The notes: generated by a model not told the origin, from the sequence alone. A DNA stretch of 64,000 nt from Vanessa cardui (GCF_905220365.1 NC_061131.1:930001-994000), one strand, 5' to 3'. Shown: positions 10,280-21,753, counted from the stretch's first letter. Program-made: numbers and translations.

Positions 10280-12235
10280 GATCAAAATCTTATGTCATTG
10301 TCTTCAGTTATAGGTTAAGTAAACATTACCTATTTTACCTCTTAAATTCAGTTTGTCAAGCTGTCTTTGATTTTAATAAATGATTATATTTCAGAGATGC
10401 TATTATAAAAAAATAGAACACATACAAAGTAACGACGTTGGCGGTATAGATAGTATAAATACCCAACAATGGGTTAAGTATAACATTACATATTGTATTA
10501 TAATAGTTTAAGGCTTTTCTTAGATACCGCAATACCTATATTATTATCTGTACTTTATTAATTTAGTAAATATTTTGTGTGATATAATATACTAAAGACT
10601 TCAAGATGAAGAAAGATCTTGACTATTGACGCCTACAATAATATTCAGTTGTTAAAACTGCTTCATAGTATTTACCTAGGTAATGAGACAAGTTTTGAAT
10701 TCCTTATCAGAGTGGCATAGCCAGTATATAAAGAGCCTATACTCCACTATTATTAAATTTGCGTTATTAATTCTTTTATTGTATACACAATTTGCTTGCA
10801 ATTATAAAATACTATAGTTCACTTTTTTCCTCTGTCTGGCAACCGTATTATTTGGATAGGTTATTGGCGACTTTAGCCATCAATAAAATTTTAAAACTAG
10901 AGGAGAAAATAAAAAGTAGTAGGCAAATGCGTATTAGTATTTTTTTTTAATTAACGGTGGTCAATTTGGTAGTTGGCCTTTTTTATCTCAATAAAAAAAT
11001 AACCCAGCAAGTTTATATTTAAATCGTTTCCAAGATTTATCATATAAAATATTGTTACTTTTTATATAAAAAAAACTTTTTCACACAAATCTTTTACAAT
11101 TAATATTTTTTGTTTTAAAATTAAACGTAATTGATTCTTGGAAACTTGTTGGAAAAGCGTTCACATTGTCCTATGAAATAATTGTTTACTCCATACGGAT
11201 CGGTTCACATACGTTACAAGCTTAGGTTTCATCCTAATTGCGTCACAGTTTCTCGGAAAATCTCTTTATGTCTTTACGAACATTATTATAGAAAATTATT
11301 TTTTATATTAAATACCAATAGCACAATGGTTGAAGAGCCATCTAGACTTATTAAATGTCGTTAGTTCCATCGTGACCTCTTATGCTAAAGTGGCACTTCT
11401 AGCACAAGTTTTAATTTTAATAGGAGGGGTAAAAAGAAATGTTAGTAGTCACTGCCCATACGGATGTCAATATAGGCATTACTACCATTACTTAAATAAA
11501 TATATTTTAATTTATATTTCTAAATTTATTTCTCTATCTCTATCTAACAAAACAGTGTTTTTTTTTAAATACTGTAATTTTAGTTTGCTTCAGCAATTTA
11601 TTGATATGAATTATTACAGTTTAATATACCGTATACATATATATAGTTTATGATGATCCTAGACACGTTTGAAGCGTCTAACATTTTCCTATTTACATTT
11701 ATAGTTAAAGATATTTCAAAGTTTTTATATATTTAACAATAAGACTTTTTCTTTAAGTCTTATTAAATTGACTTGCTTTAGTAATTTAAGTCAACAAAAT
11801 GTTACCAATAATCTATTACGCTTGTTGGCTACAAGATACTGCTGAAATGGCAGCTCATTTATATGATTAAGAAATAAAAATGGACCGAGAATTAGTACTT
11901 GCAGTATCCACGTCTATGCGAAATTAGAAAAACGTCAACAAACAATTTATTGATTTTGTTTTTGACTAACAATTTATTGAATATTATAAGTCCGAGACTT
12001 ACATATCCACAATGACTAAAATATTGTAAGCATCGGCAATATTAATACAATTTTACATACATTTACTATACTCAAGAATTGTCTATGAACAAAAGATATA
12101 TCGTTATATAATTCGGCCCCATATCAAATAGCATACATTATTAAAATAGTACGCTACTAATGAAATTCAGGTGGTTAAAACCGGCAAAGAAGCGAAAGAT
12201 TGCGTTAGATTGCGTTTAAATTATTAAACAGCGTT
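10280..12235. other. No recognised feature
   Basis: AT-rich DNA without assignable elements. A short stretch at 11437-11490 (CACTGCCCATACGGATGTCA) may be a very decayed piece of family P on the minus strand, but the match is weak. The ORFs at 11182-11653 have no coding composition. Confidence 0.45.
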
Positions 12236-12239
12236 AGCC

Positions 12240-13098
12240 CTAGAGGTGAGTTTAACTTGTGTCTGAAATCGAGTCTTCGTTAAACGAAGTCTTGAATTGG
12301 GGCCGGCTAAATCTAGTCCATTTCAACCCCAAAAAGACGCTAGTTTGCGCATTAACCGCTAGAAAAACACCATTTGTCGTATCTCCACCGTTTGAAAATA
12401 TTTCGATAGCCGCTACAGGTAGTATCGGAATACTTGGCGTTGATATTTCGAGCCTCGTTCAGTTCCGCGGTGAATTGGAAGGCAAAGCCAAATTGGCTTC
12501 AAAAAAGCTGGGTTTGCCCAGCAAGGCGAGACAGTATTTCACGTTGGCCCATCGCCTAAAACTTTACAAGGCGCAAATTCGGCCTCACATGGAGTACTGC
12601 TCTCACCTCTGGGCGGGTGCTCCCCAGTACCAGCTCCTACCATTTGACCGCATCCAACGTAGAGCGGCTCGAGTTATCGACGATCAAGCCCTTTCCGATC
12701 TCCTTGATTGGTTTTGCGTAGAGATGTTGGATCACTCTTTTTATCTTGTACCCAATTTTTCACGGGGAATGTTCCAAGGAATTGTTCGATTAATCCCGGC
12801 TGCTGAATTATACCTTCGGACATCTCGTCGAAATTCGAAGTTTCACCCGCACCACCTCGATGTCCAAAAATCCACAACAACGCGATTTCTTACACATTTT
12901 CTGCCTCGCACAACCACTTTGTTTTTCCGAACCGATACGACATAAGAACCTTCAAGAAAAGAGCGTACTCCTTCCTTTAAGGCTGGCAACGCACCTGCAA
13001 GCCTCCTGGTGTTGCAGATGTCCAGAGGTGGTAGTAGTCTCTTACCATCAGGTGAGTCTCCTGCTCGTTTGCCACCTATCTCATAAATAAATAAATAC
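12240..13098 (+). pseudogene. 5'-truncated Jockey-type LINE: RT C-terminal region and 3' tail
   Basis: An open frame at 12259-12945 encodes the region downstream of the RT core of a Jockey-superfamily non-LTR retrotransposon. Recognisable pieces include a FNPKKT segment (residues about 22-27), GILGVDISS (about 58-66), a lysine-rich KAKLASKKLG (about 75-84), the HRLKLYKAQIRPHMEYCSHL block (about 94-113) with the WAGAPQYQLLPFDRIQRRAAR segment after it, and HPHHLDV near the end. The RT catalytic core and endonuclease are absent (5' truncation), so the element cannot move. A scrambled part around residues 145-170 and a frameshift near 12860 move the terminal TFKKRAYSFLKGR-like segment into another frame; the tail CAGGTGAGTCTCCTGCTCGT plus ATAAATAAATAAATA follows. 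This is the largest transposon coding remnant in the window and is GC-rich relative to its surroundings. A SINE begins directly after its tail. Confidence 0.9.
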
Positions 13099-13100
13099 AA

Positions 13101-13390
13101 TAACAACAGCCTGTATATTTATCACTGCTGGGCAAAGGCCTCCTCTCCGTTTGAGGAGAAGGTTTGGAACATATTCTACCAAGGTATTCCAATGCAGATT
13201 GGTGGAATACACATGTGGCAGAGTTTCTATGAAATTAGAAACATTAAGATTTCCTTACGAAGTTTTCTTTCACCGCCGAGCACGAGATGTAGTTATAAAC
13301 ACAATTAAGCACATGGATATTCAGTGGTGTTTGGGTTTGAACCCGCAATCATCAGTTAAGATGTACGCGTTCTAACCACTGGGCTATCTC
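13101..13390 (-). repeat. tRNA-derived SINE (Metulj-like), inserted at the LINE tail
   Basis: Near full-length minus-strand copy with its tail at 13101 abutting the AT-rich end of the LINE at 12240-13098. AATAAATA-like sequence on both sides may be a target duplication, but the sequence is too simple to be sure. The body carries several substitutions. Confidence 0.85.
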
Positions 13391-13394
13391 AATA

Positions 13395-14000
13395 AATAAT
13401 AATAAATTAATTACTTTGAATTAACAAATACGAACTCTAGATAGGAATATTTTCAAGTCTAACATAATTTAAATAAAGATTTAGTAGTTTCAATTTTATG
13501 TACATAAACATTTCAGATGATTGTAGGCATTTTGTTTTGAAAATTTATCGGACTTCTAAAATGTTTGACGAAGTTTCAATGTTACTTCTTACTTAACAAT
13601 AAATAATTTAGTTCTTCAGAAAGGTACAAGTTAATTAGTACTATAAGAACAAAGTTTTCGCTATTTATAGCTCCCGAAAGAATTGTCTAAATATTTTATG
13701 TTTTATTCTTGTTTCCTCAGTTATCAATTCTAAAGGGTTGTTATAAAGATTTGTTAATAAAACCCGGTACTAATAAGGTTCAATATTATCAAATAAAGCT
13801 ACAATTATTACATTTAAATGAATCACAATCAAAAACTGATATTCATAAAACTTTGACTAAATTTCATACTGTATGACTATGATTATAATCACTGAGTTTT
13901 GTATGAAGGTACCTTGACGTCGCTATACACTATACCATACCGATTTGGTCATTATTGGCCCAAGATTATTTGGCAGACAGTTCCGCCCAGTTGCATTACT
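13395..14000. other. No recognised feature
   Basis: AT-rich sequence with no assignable repeat or coding signal. Confidence 0.5.
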
Positions 14001-14001
14001 A

Positions 14002-14212
14002 TTAAATAAATATTTAAATATTAGACAACAACACATTACTCTGATCCCATTGTAAGTAGCTAAAGCACTTGCGTTATGGAAAATCAGAAGTAACGACGGT
14101 ACCACAAACACCTATATTCAAGATAACATAGGAAATTATCGAATTTTATACATCGACTCGAGAGGTCTACCCATGAAAACTGGTATACACACTACTCGAC
14201 AACGGAGGTAGC
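14002..14212 (-). repeat. Second tRNA-derived SINE family (S2), diverged copy
   Basis: Minus-strand copy of the family best seen at 28970-29205. The CATTACTCTGATCCCATTGTAA, AAGTAACGACGGTACCACAAACACC and CATCGACTCG blocks are present, but the tRNA-like head is damaged (the B box region is deleted near 14157). Confidence 0.8.
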
Positions 14213-14214
14213 TC

Positions 14215-14885
14215 ACTATTACTTACAAATCATCAAAAGTATAACAAACAATGGTTTTTTATTAAATGGTATAAATAATTTAACCTCAAGTTCAGAATTT
14301 GACACAACATCAATATTACTCAAGGTAACATACTGGTAGCTGGGTTTTCATTTAAAATCCAATATTTCTTCAATATGCTGTACTGTATTTTAATTTATAT
14401 TTCAAATAACTAAACGCTTGGATGTCATTTAAATATTTTCGTTTCACGTCGATTTCATGAAGCTGGAAATCTGTAAATGCTTGAGAATATTACGATTCGA
14501 AGATTTTGAGGAAAAACGAATAGACTTCTAAAAATTTAATCCGGATGAAAATAATTATGGATAGCTTACCAAATATATACACAGTATCTTTTTCGATTAT
14601 TTTCATCCCCCATCGTTCAAAATTTTGACATATTTAATTTGCATATTAATATATTCATCAAATTATCACTGACCATATTTTTGTATTAAACCTCCAATGG
14701 ACATTCTATACCGTAATTATAACGATTATTTATTAAGTCCCGCAAATCACCTAACAGTATATTTGTAATACAATACAATTTCTATTTTTGTTACGTTTAT
14801 TTACATAGAAATTATATTCGAATATTTATCTTATATTCGAATTAAGTATTTAATGTCAAAACTAAATAGTTAATTAGTTTTGAAA
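14215..14885. other. No recognised feature
   Basis: AT-rich. It contains a spaced inverted repeat (GGATGAAAATAAT near 14542 and ATTATTTTCATCC near 14597) that may be accidental. Confidence 0.45.
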
Positions 14886-14887
14886 TT

Positions 14888-15135
14888 ATTATAATACCAA
14901 TACCCATGAAAATGTATACTACAGAATTTGTTTATTTACGACATTACGTCATAAACTTATCAGTGTTTGTTTATAATATTGTTCACGTATTATACATAAA
15001 AATCTTCCTCTCGAAACACTCTCTAAAGAAAACAGCATCAAAATCCGTTGCGTAATTTTAAAGATCCAAGCATACATAGGGTCAGAGCGACTAAGCTAGT
15101 AAGCGACTAGTAAGCGACTTTGTTTATACTATGTA
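14888..15135 (-). repeat. ACTAG-type repeat, family C, partial
   Basis: Minus-strand copy lacking the GC-rich ACTAG end. It has the TACAGAATTTGTTTATTTACGAC, CATCAAAATCCGTTGCGTAA and AAGCGACTTTGTTTATACTATGTA blocks. Near 15096-15119 the AGTAAGCGACT unit is duplicated in tandem. Confidence 0.75.
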
Positions 15136-15440
15136 TTGATAATGATATTCGATATTTATAAAAGTATAAATATTAAACTAATTAGTCCAGTAATTTGGGA
15201 TGGATACGAGTTAGTGTTCGGTTGATTTCATTTTGAAAGGTGAGATCAAACAATTATTTGTAAAGTAATTCGACCATTCCGACGCATTACTTGTTAAAGA
15301 GAATAAGAAAGTTTAGTTCATAAGCATGTTCTAAGTTTAAGATTTAAACTTGAATTTTTATTTTTATTCTTATATAGTATTTTCTCACTTTTTATTTTGA
15401 CTGTGTTTAAAAATATTTTTTCTGTGCATGCTGTCGTCGA

Positions 15441-15730
15441 GGAGTTGAGATGGCCCAGTGGTTAGAACGCGTGCATCTTAACCGATGATTGTGGGTTCAA
15501 ACCCAGGCAAGCACCGCTGATTCATGTGCTTAATTTGTCTTTATAATTCATCTCGTGATCAGCGGTGAATGCATGAGACAAATTTCATAGAAATTCTGCC
15601 ACATGTGTATTCCACCAACCCGCATTGGAACAGCGTGGTGGAATATGTTCCAAACCTTCTCCTCAAAGGGAGAGGAGGCCTTTAGCCCAGCAGTGGGAAT
15701 TTACAGGCTGCTGCTGTTGTTGTTGTTGTT
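15441..15730 (+). repeat. tRNA-derived SINE (Metulj-like), near full length
   Basis: Intact A box TGGCCCAGTGG and B box GGTTCAAACCC; a short deletion removes the GGAAAACATCGTGAGGAAACC part of the body (near 15567). Ends in a long (GTT)n tail, which indicates a fairly young insertion. Confidence 0.9.
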
Positions 15731-16243
15731 GATTCTATATATACGAATAGACACATTCAAAATGAGTTCAACATAATAATAATAGACATATACGGATAGC
15801 AGAAAACGTGGAGATTTGTTATTACCAGGAATAAAATCTACTTGATGCCTTGAGTTGAAAAGTCTTCTACGAAACGGTTATTATTTAACACAATGTTTCA
15901 ACACAACCCGTATTTCTTGTATGAGCTACATTATTTTATTTTCCTACTACTACTTTACTATTCTTCTAAATTGATATTGAACATTCTTACAAATCTTATC
16001 AAATGTTATACATTTAGACTATCATACTTACCAACACTTTTTGGTATTGATAGATTTTTGTATCATTGTTCTGGCTTGTAGATTTTTTAGATAATACTTT
16101 ACTGTCTGTTACTTTGTTATAGTTCGAGTATCTATATTCGTTTCTCAATCTATCACAGTCTATTCTAAATTTTCGTAATAACTTTATCAATATCTTTCTC
16201 TGCATGATATAGCAATATATTCATTGAAGCAATTATCAATGTA

Positions 16244-16439
16244 CAGTCGGGCTAGGAAAAGGTTCGTCACCTTAAAATCTATTTTCGTGTGCTCAGTATG
16301 AGCGATAATCTATTTTAACGATCAAGAATGATATATTGCGTCGCAATGATTTGATGTTTATATTTAAAAGGCACTAAGGGGTTTAAGACTTAATAAAGAA
16401 ATTAATTTGAAAACTAACCAAAGTGTCTTACTCTGACTG
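16244..16439. mobile_element. MITE family M1, Tc1/mariner-like, copy 1
   Basis: About 196 bp bounded by imperfect terminal inverted repeats that begin CAGTCGGGCTAGGAAAAGG on the left and, reverse-complemented, CAGTCAGAGTAAGACACTTTG on the right. TA dinucleotides flank both ends, as expected for Tc1/mariner superfamily transposition. No transposase is encoded. Other copies: 47014-47189 and 60686-60879. Confidence 0.85.
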
Positions 16440-16759
16440 TACATACATTGAATTAATTAATGATTATTTTAACATATTTCATACCGGTATTGATTTCAAT
16501 TATAAATTTCAAAAGGTTTAACAATAAGTGCTATTTCTTGCATATAGCCGAATGTTTTGAGGTGCGTTTTCACTGAAATAGTTGTCAATTCCCGGGCACA
16601 ATTTTGGCCACTTATTACTTGATGGATAGGTCTATTGCCTAGTCTATACGGCTACATATCTGGCTTGTATTGACATATATAAGTAGCAGTAGTAATTTTG
16701 TTGGTAAATAACTAGATTACGAAACTTATTTAAGAAAAATTGCTTATTTTAAATGAGAT

Positions 16760-17180
16760 TCTGTCACATTGGAGTAGCGTGGTTCTATTCCCAAGTGCAC
16801 TTCAAGAGTTCGCAGTGAGAACGCTGAAGAGCTCTGAGGACGTGATCGTGGAAACGTCTTAGCCACTCTGTCATCCTTTGAAGCCTGAATGACTCGACAG
16901 CCTCAAGTCATCTTCCTAATTACGCAGGTAATAAAAAATGAAAAAGCTAACATTGGATGCGAAGCGACGGAGCTGACGAAAGACGTCTCTGACCTCCCAC
17001 AGCCTGGAAGTCCAGGACTTAAAAGATAGGGCGTGACCATGTAGATATCTTTTACGACGCGCGATGCAGTAGGAAATGGGCCCCTCGTGTATAGGACACG
17101 AGTTCAGATGGCCTGGTGGAGAATTGAGGACGATGCCCGCTAAAACCACCTTCACTCTTAAAAAGAGCTTTTCCAAGTTT
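16760..17180. other. Unexplained GC-richer island
   Basis: About 400 bp with visibly higher GC and many CG dinucleotides in an AT-rich setting. The frames contain stops (e.g. near 16860 and 17017) and no domain was recognised. It may be a decayed transposon coding region or a retropseudogene. Both strands have short ORFs, none convincing. Confidence 0.4.
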
Positions 17181-17855
17181 CAAAGCAAAGTATTTATAAA
17201 AATAACAATGAAATTTTTTATTTTTAATTTTAAAATTTTTGTACCATATACTAATTGTGTGGTAATATTCGTAGATCCTTAGGAATCTGATTGGTTGAAC
17301 AATCAAATGGTTATAGCATATCTATTTCTACTCTGTAGAGCCCATCTATGCTTTCTACTTTTTATTTCAATTATTTGTTACAAATGTGCGAATTTCGAGG
17401 ATATAAACAACAGTCAACGTCTGCACAAATGTATAAGGGAAATTGTTGGTTCTTCGAGCCCCCCCCCCCCCAGGATGAGGGCCCTGGGCATATGCCCCGT
17501 GTGTACTTATGGTAATTACGGTCTGGATAATCTTTCTGAAAGTCAGTGGTAAAGTTGGAAAAAAGGGCGTGGTTGTATAAAGTAAGCTTTACAAAGAGGA
17601 AATAAGGCTTTATCATATTATAGACACAAGTTAAAACAACGATTAAGTAATAAATAAAGGTTTTGTTTTAGACAGTAAAATGTCGGAAATAAACTTTAAC
17701 GACTCTCCTTACCACCTGGCAACCTCGTAACAGCCTCCTAAATTACATTAACTATATCTACGGTTAAATAAATCTACTTCAGTTAATTTAAGCGGCGCTG
17801 TAAAATTTTTATAAGTAATTAAGTTTGAGAGTTTTTGTGGAACGTCTGATTTTTA
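17180..17855. other. No recognised feature, apart from a C13 run at 17459-17471
   Basis: AT-rich sequence with a 13-bp poly-C tract. No repeat family assigned. Confidence 0.45.
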
Positions 17856-17856
17856 T

Positions 17857-17948
17857 AAAATTAAGTTTCATTAAACTATGCATAGTTCGAGGTTCCGGGA
17901 ATAAAATTAAGGAATATTCAAATGAAAATCCTTTCAAATGGCATATTT
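17857..17948 (+). repeat. 92-bp direct repeat, left copy
   Basis: Identical over 92 bp to 19288-19379. It lies immediately left of the composite element at 17949-19287. Read as an unusually long target-site duplication, or as the product of a tandem duplication. Confidence 0.93.
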
Positions 17949-19287
17949 GCGTATGCCCGTGGCTGACACCGGCTTCAAATATAACAATAACTATAACTAC
18001 ATTATATAATCGTAAATCGACTTTTAAGTAGTCTAATATTTTTCATTTCATTTTACCTAGGAGGACTCTCAAAAATATGTTAAATATGTAATTATTTTAA
18101 TTACTTTTTAGTACATTTTTATTTGTTTTAAAATAGTGTTTTGGTTGAAGTCGGTTTTTCTTTTTGTTAAAATTTTATTTATTTTTTGATTTTAAGTGAA
18201 GCTGATGTTGACTAACTAATTTTTTTTAATATGGATAGATTAAGCGTTCCGTTTATATGAGTCAGAAACTACTTCGAGGACAATTTCAAAGGAAACTTGC
18301 GAATAAAGCAAAAATAGACTTTCGAAAATGCGGATTTAATACGTCACGCGGCGTGAACTACAAGGATCCCTCGAAAGAGCTGTAATCGAACTCAGCAAAA
18401 AAACTTTGAAAAAGACCAACTATATTTCGTACATCATATGACATCACATCACATACACAAAATTTGATTAAAGATAGGAAGAAATTCTGCCCCATATCGC
18501 ACCCTAACTGCGAGCCGTATAGGAGTTCCATCACTAAATAATATAAAACAAAGTCGCTTTCTCTGTCCCTATATCTTTAAATCTACGCAACGGATTTTGA
18601 TGCGGTTTTTTTTATAAGATAGTGTGATTCAAGGGGAAGGTTTTTGTATATAATACATGAACAATATAGTAAAGAAACACTGATAATTTTAGAAGTTTGC
18701 GATGTGATGTCGTATATAAACAAATTCTGTAGTATATTTAGTATCAGTATTGCACCCGTGCGAAGCCGGGGTGGGTAGCTAGTTGATTATAATATTCGAC
18801 TATGATAATTACATAAACATAACCACATTACGGAAGGTGACTCAAATATCCAAATAACCTATAAATAAACGATTCGACCGAGTATCGCTAACGTGCTCCT
18901 CAGAATTGTTCCGTTCCCTTCCGTTCCGTCACTTTGTCATGGATCCTGTGCTCAGAACCTTACCAAACTTTCACCAAATTACCCTTGAAGTATATATTTT
19001 ATAATAAAAAAAGAATTATCAAAATTGGTTAACGTGATTTTCAGTTATTCACCTATTTGTCGCGCATATACATAACGCAAATTTAAGACTTATGTCGTTT
19101 TCACATGGATACCATCATCGGAAAAAAAAATAAAAAAAATGGGACCCCACGGGAAGCACTACCTTTCAAACAAAAAAAAAATTATCAAAATCGGTCCACC
19201 CAGTGAAAAGTTATGAGGTAACAAACATAAAAAAAAAAAAAAAAAATACAGACGAATTGATAACCTCCTCCTTTTGGAAGTCGGTTG
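17949..19287 (+). mobile_element. Composite repeat X, copy 1
   Basis: A 1.34-kb non-coding element between perfect 92-bp direct repeats. Order: GGCTGACACCGGCTTCAAAT near the left end, a GAAGTCGGTTTTTCTTTTTG block (about 18146), a module with CGTCACGCGGCGTGAAC (about 18342), an embedded family C module (18535-18783), a CCGTTCCCTTCCGTTCCG block (about 18910), and the end ATAACCTCCTCCTTTTGGAA then GTCGGTTG, preceded by two A-rich tracts. The AAGTCGGTT motif occurs near both ends in the same orientation. It is almost identical to 22312-23576, but it carries about 70 bp (18257-18331) that copy 2 lacks. No ORF suggests an encoded enzyme, so any movement would need proteins from elsewhere. The class is unknown: long target duplications fit LINE-driven insertion, while the ACTAG-ended module fits Helitron-like behaviour. 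Confidence 0.75.
18535..18783 (+). repeat. ACTAG-type family C module inside composite X copy 1
   Basis: Runs from the ATATAAAACAAAGTCGCTTT start to the CCCGTGCGAAGCCGGGG..GCTAGT end, exactly as in free-standing family C copies. The same insertion at the same point in copy 2 shows that it was part of the composite before the composite was copied. Confidence 0.85.
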
Positions 19288-19379
19288 AAAATTAAGTTTC
19301 ATTAAACTATGCATAGTTCGAGGTTCCGGGAATAAAATTAAGGAATATTCAAATGAAAATCCTTTCAAATGGCATATTT
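19288..19379 (+). repeat. 92-bp direct repeat, right copy
   Basis: Identical to 17857-17948 over its full length, including the AAAATTAAGTTTCATTAAAC start and AAATGGCATATTT end. Confidence 0.93.
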
Positions 19380-19440
19380 CGAAAATTATTTGAAAATTAA
19401 AAAAAAACTCATAAAATGGTGAGTGTCATTCAAGATGATC

Positions 19441-19557
19441 GCCGAGCACGAGATGAATTACAAACACAAATTAATCATATGAATATTCATTGGTGTCTGG
19501 GTTTGAACCCGCAATCATCGGTTAAGATGCACGCGTTCTATCAACTGAACCATCTCA
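19441..19557 (-). repeat. tRNA-derived SINE (Metulj-like), head fragment
   Basis: Minus-strand fragment retaining the head (B box as GGGTTTGAACCC complement) up to CTCGTGCTCGGCG; everything downstream is missing. Confidence 0.8.
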
Positions 19558-19559
19558 GC

Positions 19560-20310
19560 ACAAACAAACAAATGAATAAAGTTATGTGCATATGTGCATG
19601 CACAAAAACAATCAGAAATCTAGTAGAACTATTTGTCATATTCCAAACATATAGTTCAAAGAAAATAGAAGCATTAAGAGCCTTAAGAGAAAGGTTATAT
19701 TATATTTATTGTTGTTTAGTGGATTGTCCCTGTAATGGTACTGTCAGCAAATAAATGAACTTTACAATAATTTGATTTGATTATAGAATAAAAACTATCA
19801 GACTAGACAAGTTGAATCGAATTAAGACCTTCGTTGATAATTTGCAGAGAACGTGATACTTATTGGAATACAATTCGTAGTGTAGTTCATCTCTCATCCA
19901 TATTCTGTTAAACTTAACTTTACTATATAATTATACTGAAATTTCATTTGAAACAATGTGATTATTATCAAGTCTGGACGAAGCATTGTATATCATGAAG
20001 AATGAACAGTTGCATAGTTTTGGTTTCTCTGTTAAACAGTATTGGGTTTGTACTACACTTTTGTATGTGTGTATACGATATCTAATTGATGTCTTGTTAA
20101 AAAACATTGTATGGTCAGCAAAAAAATATCTTTTTATTTAATTTAAATTTAAAGTTTCTTATTGAAAAAATAATGTTATGTTTATGAATGAAATAAAATT
20201 TTCATAGTTAATTTCAGTATTTCTAAATTAAATTATGCTTTTCTAACGGTAATAGGGAAACGTAAATTTGTTTAACGTGGGAGTTATTTATTTCCTGATC
20301 GGATGACTTT
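19560..20310. other. No recognised feature
   Basis: AT-rich sequence without assignable elements. The ORF at 19416-19754 starts in the SINE fragment and has no coding signature. Confidence 0.45.
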
Positions 20311-20313
20311 TTT

Positions 20314-20368
20314 AATAATAGTATGTTTTAAGTTAATACAATCCATTAACTTAAAACATACTATTATT
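20314..20368. repeat. Perfect inverted repeat, 24-bp arms, 7-nt loop
   Basis: AATAATAGTATGTTTTAAGT and the next four bases TAAT pair perfectly with 20345-20368 around the loop ACAATCC. It lies just left of the LINE remnant at 20394. Confidence 0.9.
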
Positions 20369-20393
20369 TATTCGAATAATCTAAAATCATACA

Positions 20394-20695
20394 CCATCCA
20401 TCCATCCATCAGCCCATTTCCGTCCACTGCTGGACATAGGCCTCTCCAATTGCACGCCACTGAGATCGTTCTTGGGCTCCTCGCATCCAGCTCCTGCCAG
20501 CCGTCTTGCGTGAGTCGTCACTCCACCGTGCCCGAGGACGTCCTACACTACGTTTGCCGAGACGCGGTCTCCACTCTAGAACACGTTTCCCACAACGGTT
20601 ATCGGTTCTGCGGCAAATATGGCCAGCCCACTGCCACTTCAGCTTACTAATCCGGTGGGCTATGTCGATGACTTTGGTCGAGGCTATGATGATGA
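20394..20695 (-). pseudogene. RTE-like LINE, C-terminus of the reverse transcriptase ORF
   Basis: On the minus strand the sequence encodes a typical C-terminus of RTE-like LINE polyproteins: a WAGHICRR-type segment near 20610-20630, a GRPRARWSD segment near 20520-20545, an AGRSWM segment near 20485-20505, and EAYVQQWTEMG-type codons at 20415-20445. It ends in a short (ATGG)n tail at 20394-20408. It is strongly 5'-truncated and carries at least one likely disruption. The plus-strand ORFs here are shadows. Confidence 0.8.
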
Positions 20696-20699
20696 ATCA

Positions 20700-21150
20700 T
20701 ACACATTGGTTGAATATTCGAGCATTTTTAATTTGATTATGAAAAGATACAAAAATAAATACGATAACATTTTTTATTTCCGACTAAAATATATTTATAT
20801 ATTATTTTTCTATGATTTATTTTCATCTAGAAAGTAATAACTAAATTGTTATGAAAAAAACTAGTCTTAGAATAGTCGCATATGAGAAACTGACATACCG
20901 CCTTGTACAACACCAACATCATATTCGATCGGAAAATTAGTTCCTACCATCTGATACTCATCGCAAGGAGTACTGCGCGCCCATTGGTCAATCGATCAGC
21001 GGGCTTCCCCGGCTTCCCGTGACGCACTTCCGTCCCTTTTCAGGATATCACTCGAGCAGAATGCAAGAAAGTAAGCGGAAAGATGTAACACATGAAAAGA
21101 AACAGTAATATTGTTTTTGTCATTACACAACGACATACGTTTATTATAGT
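20700..21150. other. No recognised feature
   Basis: AT-rich at the left, then a less AT-rich stretch at 20925-21060 (CGATCGG, GCGCGCCCATTGGTCAATCG, CCCGTGACGCAC) that I cannot assign. It might be regulatory or part of an unknown repeat. Confidence 0.4.
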
Positions 21151-21152
21151 AT

Positions 21153-21430
21153 ACTAGCTGTGCCCCCGACCCTGTACGCGTTTAAATTTAACAAAAACAT
21201 AATATTGTACCCTAAGTTACTCCTTATTATATCGCTTATCTGCCAGTGAAGGTCCCGTCAAAATCGGTCCACCCGTTCCAGAGATTATCTGGAACACAGA
21301 GACAGACAGACAAAAATTGTAAAAAAAGTTATTTTGGTATGTGTACCGTATAAACATAAATATGCATTAAGTGAAAAAGGGCTATTTTAATATAACAAAC
21401 AGACACTCCAATTTTATTATATGTATAGAT
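21153..21430 (+). repeat. ACTAG-type repeat, family A, near complete
   Basis: Begins ACTAGCTGTGCCCCCGACCC, continues with CTGCCAGTGAAGGTCCCGTC, AAAATCGGTCCACCCGTTCC, a GACAGACAGACAAAAATTGT run, and ends CAATTTTATTATATGTATAGAT. This copy is a good consensus for the family. Confidence 0.85.
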
Positions 21431-21753
21431 TAATGAAATGGCCAATAAATAAAATACTATATATTCAAAGTCAAAAATAGCTAAACATTTTTATACGCAA
21501 ATAAAATCCATTAATGTGTAATATTGTATTATAAAAAGCAACTTTACCTCGATTGCTTGAAAACGGTTAAAACAATTTTACGAGCCTAGTAATAAAACCC
21601 CGAGGCATGAATCCCATTTCCTAAAAGAACGATTTTATATACTTTTCTATTTATCTTTTTCTTATTTCGTATATTACTAATTTGATTTACAAACTTTTAA
21701 ATCTTGAAAATAAGTACATTTAAAATCTTAACACAATATTATATAAGAACTAA

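Noticed and set aside
12674..13106. Minus-strand ORFs
   Set aside because: Antisense shadows of the Jockey-type LINE remnant at 12240-13098.
16201..16500. Possible gene regulatory conserved block shared with 47 kb and 60.7 kb
   Set aside because: The shared block is bounded by TA-flanked inverted repeats and is better explained as MITE M1.
20303..20837. Three overlapping plus-strand ORFs
   Set aside because: They are antisense shadows of the minus-strand RTE-like LINE C-terminus at 20394-20695.
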